Part shown: positions 23,875 through 26,062 of the stretch, piece after piece
Numbering within the stretch: the first letter of the stretch is position 1
Layout: the number at the start of each line of letters is the position of its first letter
DNA from: CAMDTE01 sp034679985
Lineage (GTDB): Bacteria > Bacteroidota > Bacteroidia > Flavobacteriales > Schleiferiaceae
Assembly (NCBI GenBank): GCA_034679985.1
Contig: JAXITR010000030.1
Coordinates: 1-26,062 of the forward strand
Direction: 5' to 3'
Length of the DNA stretch: 26,062 nt
The notes under the pieces: model-generated
What the model was told of the DNA's origin: nothing
The model's input: the letters and a program-made list of their open reading frames with translations, nothing else
Databases searched by the model: none
Program-made: the position numbers and the translations under genes

Positions 23875-24235
23875 GGTAACCCAACAAAGGCTGTATGCCT
23901 ACCACGGGTGCTTGACGGAAGAAGCACAAATAGGGTCCCACTACCACGTGGATTTGGCGGTAGAAGTGTCCGACGAACGCAGCGCACAAACGGATCGGTT
24001 AAACGACACCGTTGATTACGTCCTCCTCGCCCGCATTGCGCGCGAAGAAATGGCCGTGCGGGCGAAATTGCTGGAAACCGTGGTCTTGCGCATTGGCGAG
24101 CGCATCCTCCGCGAAGCACCCTCCGTGGATTGGGCACAAGTTCGGGTGGCCAAACTCAGCCCGCCCATAGATGCGGATGTGGAACGCGTGACGGTTCAAA
24201 TGGAGTTTCGTCCCGACGGATCTCCGCTACGCTGA
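23864..24235 (+). CDS. folB: Dihydroneopterin aldolase
   Basis: A 123-residue FolB, which converts 7,8-dihydroneopterin to 6-hydroxymethyl-dihydropterin and glycolaldehyde in folate synthesis. Seen are RLYAYHGCLTEEAQIGSHY (substrate-binding Tyr and Glu region), TVDYVLLARIAREEM and the lysine-containing AKLSPPIDADVERV near the C-terminus. The most likely start is GTG at 23864, 11 bases inside the end of gltX. The frame has an ATG further upstream at 23804, but that would add 20 residues unlike FolB. It is probably co-transcribed with gltX. Confidence 0.85.
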   Translation: MRIEVTQQRLYAYHGCLTEEAQIGSHYHVDLAVEVSDERSAQTDRLNDTVDYVLLARIAREEMAVRAKLLETVVLRIGERILREAPSVDWAQVRVAKLSPPIDADVERVTVQMEFRPDGSPLR

Positions 24236-24277
24236 CGAACGAAACCTTGGAATAAAGCGCAATTCGCAACAATTGCG

Positions 24278-24285
24278 TATCTTTG
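24278..24285 (+). promoter_or_regulatory. -7 promoter box (TATCTTTG) for tRNA-Cys
   Basis: Exact match to TAnnTTTG, 16 bases before the mature tRNA 5' end. A 7-bp inverted repeat (CGCAATT at 24258-24264, AATTGCG at 24271-24277) lies immediately upstream. Confidence 0.6.
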
Positions 24286-24301
24286 CAGTCCGCTCAAAAT
24301 T

Positions 24302-24372
24302 GGTCTCGTGGCCGAGTGGCTAGGCTCAGCTCTGCAAAAGCTGCTACAGCGGTTCGAATCCGCTCGAGACCT
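24302..24372 (+). tRNA. tRNA-Cys (anticodon GCA)
   Basis: Folds as a complete cloverleaf of 71 bases: acceptor GGTCTCG/CGAGACC, D-arm GCC/GGC, anticodon stem CAGCT/AGCTG with loop CTGCAAA (anticodon GCA), a four-base variable region CTAC, and T-arm AGCGG/CCGCT with TTCGAAT loop. The discriminator base is T, as expected for tRNA-Cys. CCA is not encoded and must be added after transcription. Confidence 0.95.
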
Positions 24373-24382
24373 CTCTTTTTTC

Positions 24383-24407
24383 CCCGCCTCTGGCGGGTTT
24401 TTTTTTT
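24383..24407 (+). terminator. Intrinsic terminator after tRNA-Cys
   Basis: Stem CCCGCC (24383-24388) and GGCGGG (24392-24397) with a TCT loop, followed by ten T (24398-24407). It begins 11 bases after the tRNA and separates it from the aldehyde dehydrogenase gene. Confidence 0.9.
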
Positions 24408-24456
24408 GCCGCGCCCGCCGCTGCCTGGGTTCCAACGGCACACGTTGCCCGTTGCG

Positions 24457-24464
24457 TACCTTTG
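24457..24464 (+). promoter_or_regulatory. -7 promoter box (TACCTTTG) for the ALDH7 gene
   Basis: Exact match to TAnnTTTG ending four bases before the ATG at 24469. Transcription should therefore begin at or very near the start codon, giving a leaderless mRNA. Confidence 0.6.
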
Positions 24465-24468
24465 CCCC

Positions 24469-26007
24469 ATGGCAACATACTCTATTACCGACTTTTCCGC
24501 GCTGGGTTTGAAACCCACCAACGCGGGCACCTGGACCGGTCGTCAATCTTCCAGCGCAGGATCTTCTCTAACCAGTTATTCCCCCGTGGACGGCAAAGCC
24601 ATCGGTGAAGTAAGCACCACCACGCGGGCGGAATACGACGCGGCATTGGAAAAAGCGCACGCCGCTTTTATTCACTGGCGCACCATTCCGGCACCCAAAC
24701 GCGGCGAATACGTGCGTCAATTTGGCGATGTCTTGCGCGCCAACAAAGATCTTTTGGGCAAATTGGTGAGCTACGAAATGGGTAAATCCCTCCAAGAAGG
24801 TTGGGGTGAAGTCCAGGAAATGATCGACATCTGCGATTACGCAGTTGGCTTGTCGCGCCAACTTACCGGCTTGACCATTCAAAGCGAGCGTCCCAACCAC
24901 CACATGATGGAACAATGGCACCCCTTGGGTATTGTGGGCGTCATCAGTGCCTTCAATTTCCCCGTAGCGGTGTGGAGTTGGAACGCAGCTCTGGCTTGGG
25001 TTTGTGGCGACGTCGTGGTATGGAAAGCTTCTGAAAAAGCACCTTTGTGCGCCGTTGCGTGCCAACACCTTTGGAATCAAGTGGCAGAAGCCAACAACCT
25101 TCCTGAAGGGATCAGCACCATCGTAACCGGTGCCGTTGAAGTGGGCCAGTGGATTACCGCAGATGCACGCGTTCCCTTGGTTTCCGCAACGGGTTCCACG
25201 GCTATGGGACGTAAAGTTGGCGCGGTGGTTGCGGAGCGTTTTGGACGCACCATTTTGGAATTGGGCGGCAACAACGCCATCATTGTTACCCCGGAGGCAG
25301 ACCTCAAAATGACCGTCATTGGTACCGTATTTGGCGCCGTAGGTACCGCCGGTCAGCGCTGCACCAGTACCCGAAGATTGATTGTTCACGAATCCATTGT
25401 TGACAAGTTGGTGGACGTATTGAAAAAAGCCTACAGCCAATTGACTATTGGCAATCCCTTGGATCCTACCGTACACGTAGGTCCTTTGATTGATTCGGCT
25501 GCAGTAGCTCAATACCAACGTGCATTAACGGAAGTAGTGCGCGAAGGCGGCACCATGCTCGTAGAAGGCGGTGTGCTTAGCGGTCCCGGATACGAAAGCG
25601 GATGCTACGTGAAGCCGGCCATTGCGCGCGTGGAAAATCACTACGCCATCGTGCAACACGAGACGTTTGCGCCCATTTTGTACGTCATGACCTACTCCAC
25701 CCTGGAAGAAGCCATTGCGTTGCAAAACGGGGTACCGCAAGGCCTGTCGTCGGCCATCATGACCCTTAATATGCGCGAGGCGCACACCTTCTTGTCTGCG
25801 GCCGGCTCCGACTGCGGCATCGCCAACGTAAACATTGGCACCAGCGGTGCTGAAATTGGCGGCGCTTTTGGCGGTGAAAAGGAAACGGGTGGCGGACGCG
25901 AATCCGGATCGGACAGCTGGAAGGCATACATGCGTCGCCAAACCAACACGCTCAACTACGGAAACAACCTTCCGTTGGCGCAAGGCATCGTTTTCAACAT
26001 TGAATAA
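24469..26007 (+). CDS. ALDH7-family aldehyde dehydrogenase (alpha-aminoadipic semialdehyde / piperideine-6-carboxylate dehydrogenase type)
   Basis: A 512-residue NAD(P)-dependent aldehyde dehydrogenase. It shows the substrate-channel motif SAFNFPVAVWSWNAAL, the catalytic Glu in LELGGNNAI and the catalytic Cys in AGQRCTSTRRL. The C-terminus ETGGGRESGSDSWKAYMRRQ, followed by TNTLNYGNNLPLAQGIVF, is the hallmark of the ALDH7 (antiquitin/AmaB) group. That group oxidises alpha-aminoadipic semialdehyde in lysine catabolism, a role inferred from family only. The start at 24469 follows a perfect -7 box by four bases; the frame open to 24283 crosses the tRNA and terminator and is excluded. Its codon choice looks somewhat more AT-rich than its neighbours, as seen for highly expressed genes in such genomes. 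Only 55 AT-rich bases follow before the window ends. Confidence 0.88.
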   Translation: MATYSITDFSALGLKPTNAGTWTGRQSSSAGSSLTSYSPVDGKAIGEVSTTTRAEYDAALEKAHAAFIHWRTIPAPKRGEYVRQFGDVLRANKDLLGKLVSYEMGKSLQEGWGEVQEMIDICDYAVGLSRQLTGLTIQSERPNHHMMEQWHPLGIVGVISAFNFPVAVWSWNAALAWVCGDVVVWKASEKAPLCAVACQHLWNQVAEANNLPEGISTIVTGAVEVGQWITADARVPLVSATGSTAMGRKVGAVVAERFGRTILELGGNNAIIVTPEADLKMTVIGTVFGAVGTAGQRCTSTRRLIVHESIVDKLVDVLKKAYSQLTIGNPLDPTVHVGPLIDSAAVAQYQRALTEVVREGGTMLVEGGVLSGPGYESGCYVKPAIARVENHYAIVQHETFAPILYVMTYSTLEEAIALQNGVPQGLSSAIMTLNMREAHTFLSAAGSDCGIANVNIGTSGAEIGGAFGGEKETGGGRESGSDSWKAYMRRQTNTLNYGNNLPLAQGIVFNIE

Positions 26008-26062
26008 ACACTAAAAACTTTTTTTAAATAGAATCTTCTTGTTTTTAATGGTGAGTTCACAA

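Noticed and set aside
24258..24277. 7-bp inverted repeat upstream of the tRNA-Cys promoter box as an operator
   Set aside because: It is short and AT-containing with no known regulator match; noted in the promoter entry but not called separately.
26008..26062. AT-rich tail after the ALDH7 gene as a terminator
   Set aside because: A- and T-runs are present, but no stable stem can be drawn before the window ends.
1..26062. Mobile elements, CRISPR arrays, toxin-antitoxin or phage-defence genes
   Set aside because: No transposase, integrase, direct-repeat array, or defence-type domain was found in any credible gene; the window looks like core chromosome.

Overview
This window comes from a member of the Bacteroidota, most likely a GC-rich, Flavobacteriales-type bacterium; I cannot name a genus. 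Several features point there. One secreted protein ends in a type IX secretion (T9SS) sorting domain. There is a DUF3078-type outer-membrane protein, a single-chain alpha/beta 2-oxoacid dehydrogenase E1, and a MutS2-like protein without an Smr domain. Promoters of the Bacteroidota -7 type TAnnTTTG occur several times, and genes generally lack a Shine-Dalgarno sequence. Coding density is high, with no gene-free stretch over 300 bases. I see no insertion sequence, prophage, CRISPR array or rRNA.

Layout. (1) 1-2509, plus strand: the C-terminal end of a membrane/winged-helix-like protein, then paaG and paaH. (2) 2520-2552: a perfect 15-bp palindrome between convergent units. (3) 2551-8721, minus strand, read right to left: paaZ, a small ABM-domain protein, an enoyl-CoA hydratase-family protein, a DUF3078 outer-membrane protein, and the fused E1 alpha/beta gene, which carries a one-base frameshift in a G run. 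(4) 8771-14374, minus strand: a secreted prolyl oligopeptidase and a 1126-residue T9SS cargo protein with three tandem carbohydrate-module-like repeats. (5) 14421-22289, minus strand, tightly packed: lysS, mutS2 (frameshifted in a G run near its start), an M28 aminopeptidase, an unknown acidic protein, paaI, a 3-oxoadipyl-CoA-type thiolase and paaY. (6) 22296-24235, plus strand: gltX and folB, divergent from lysS across a small symmetric promoter region. (7) 24278-26007, plus strand: tRNA-Cys(GCA) with a strong terminator, then an ALDH7-family aldehyde dehydrogenase.

Together the window holds most of the lower phenylacetyl-CoA catabolic pathway: PaaG isomerase, PaaZ ring hydrolase/dehydrogenase, PaaH dehydrogenase, PaaJ-type thiolase, and the accessory thioesterases PaaI and PaaY. 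These genes are spread over three transcription units and mixed with branched-chain or lysine catabolism, peptidase and translation genes. The ring-epoxidase genes paaABCDE and the ligase paaK are not in the window.

I found no clear new defence or mobile system. The most interesting points are the two G-run frameshifts (including one in mutS2), the unusual gene mixing, the symmetric lysS/gltX promoter, and the modular T9SS protein with a repeated Cys-x3-Cys-x2-Cys motif.
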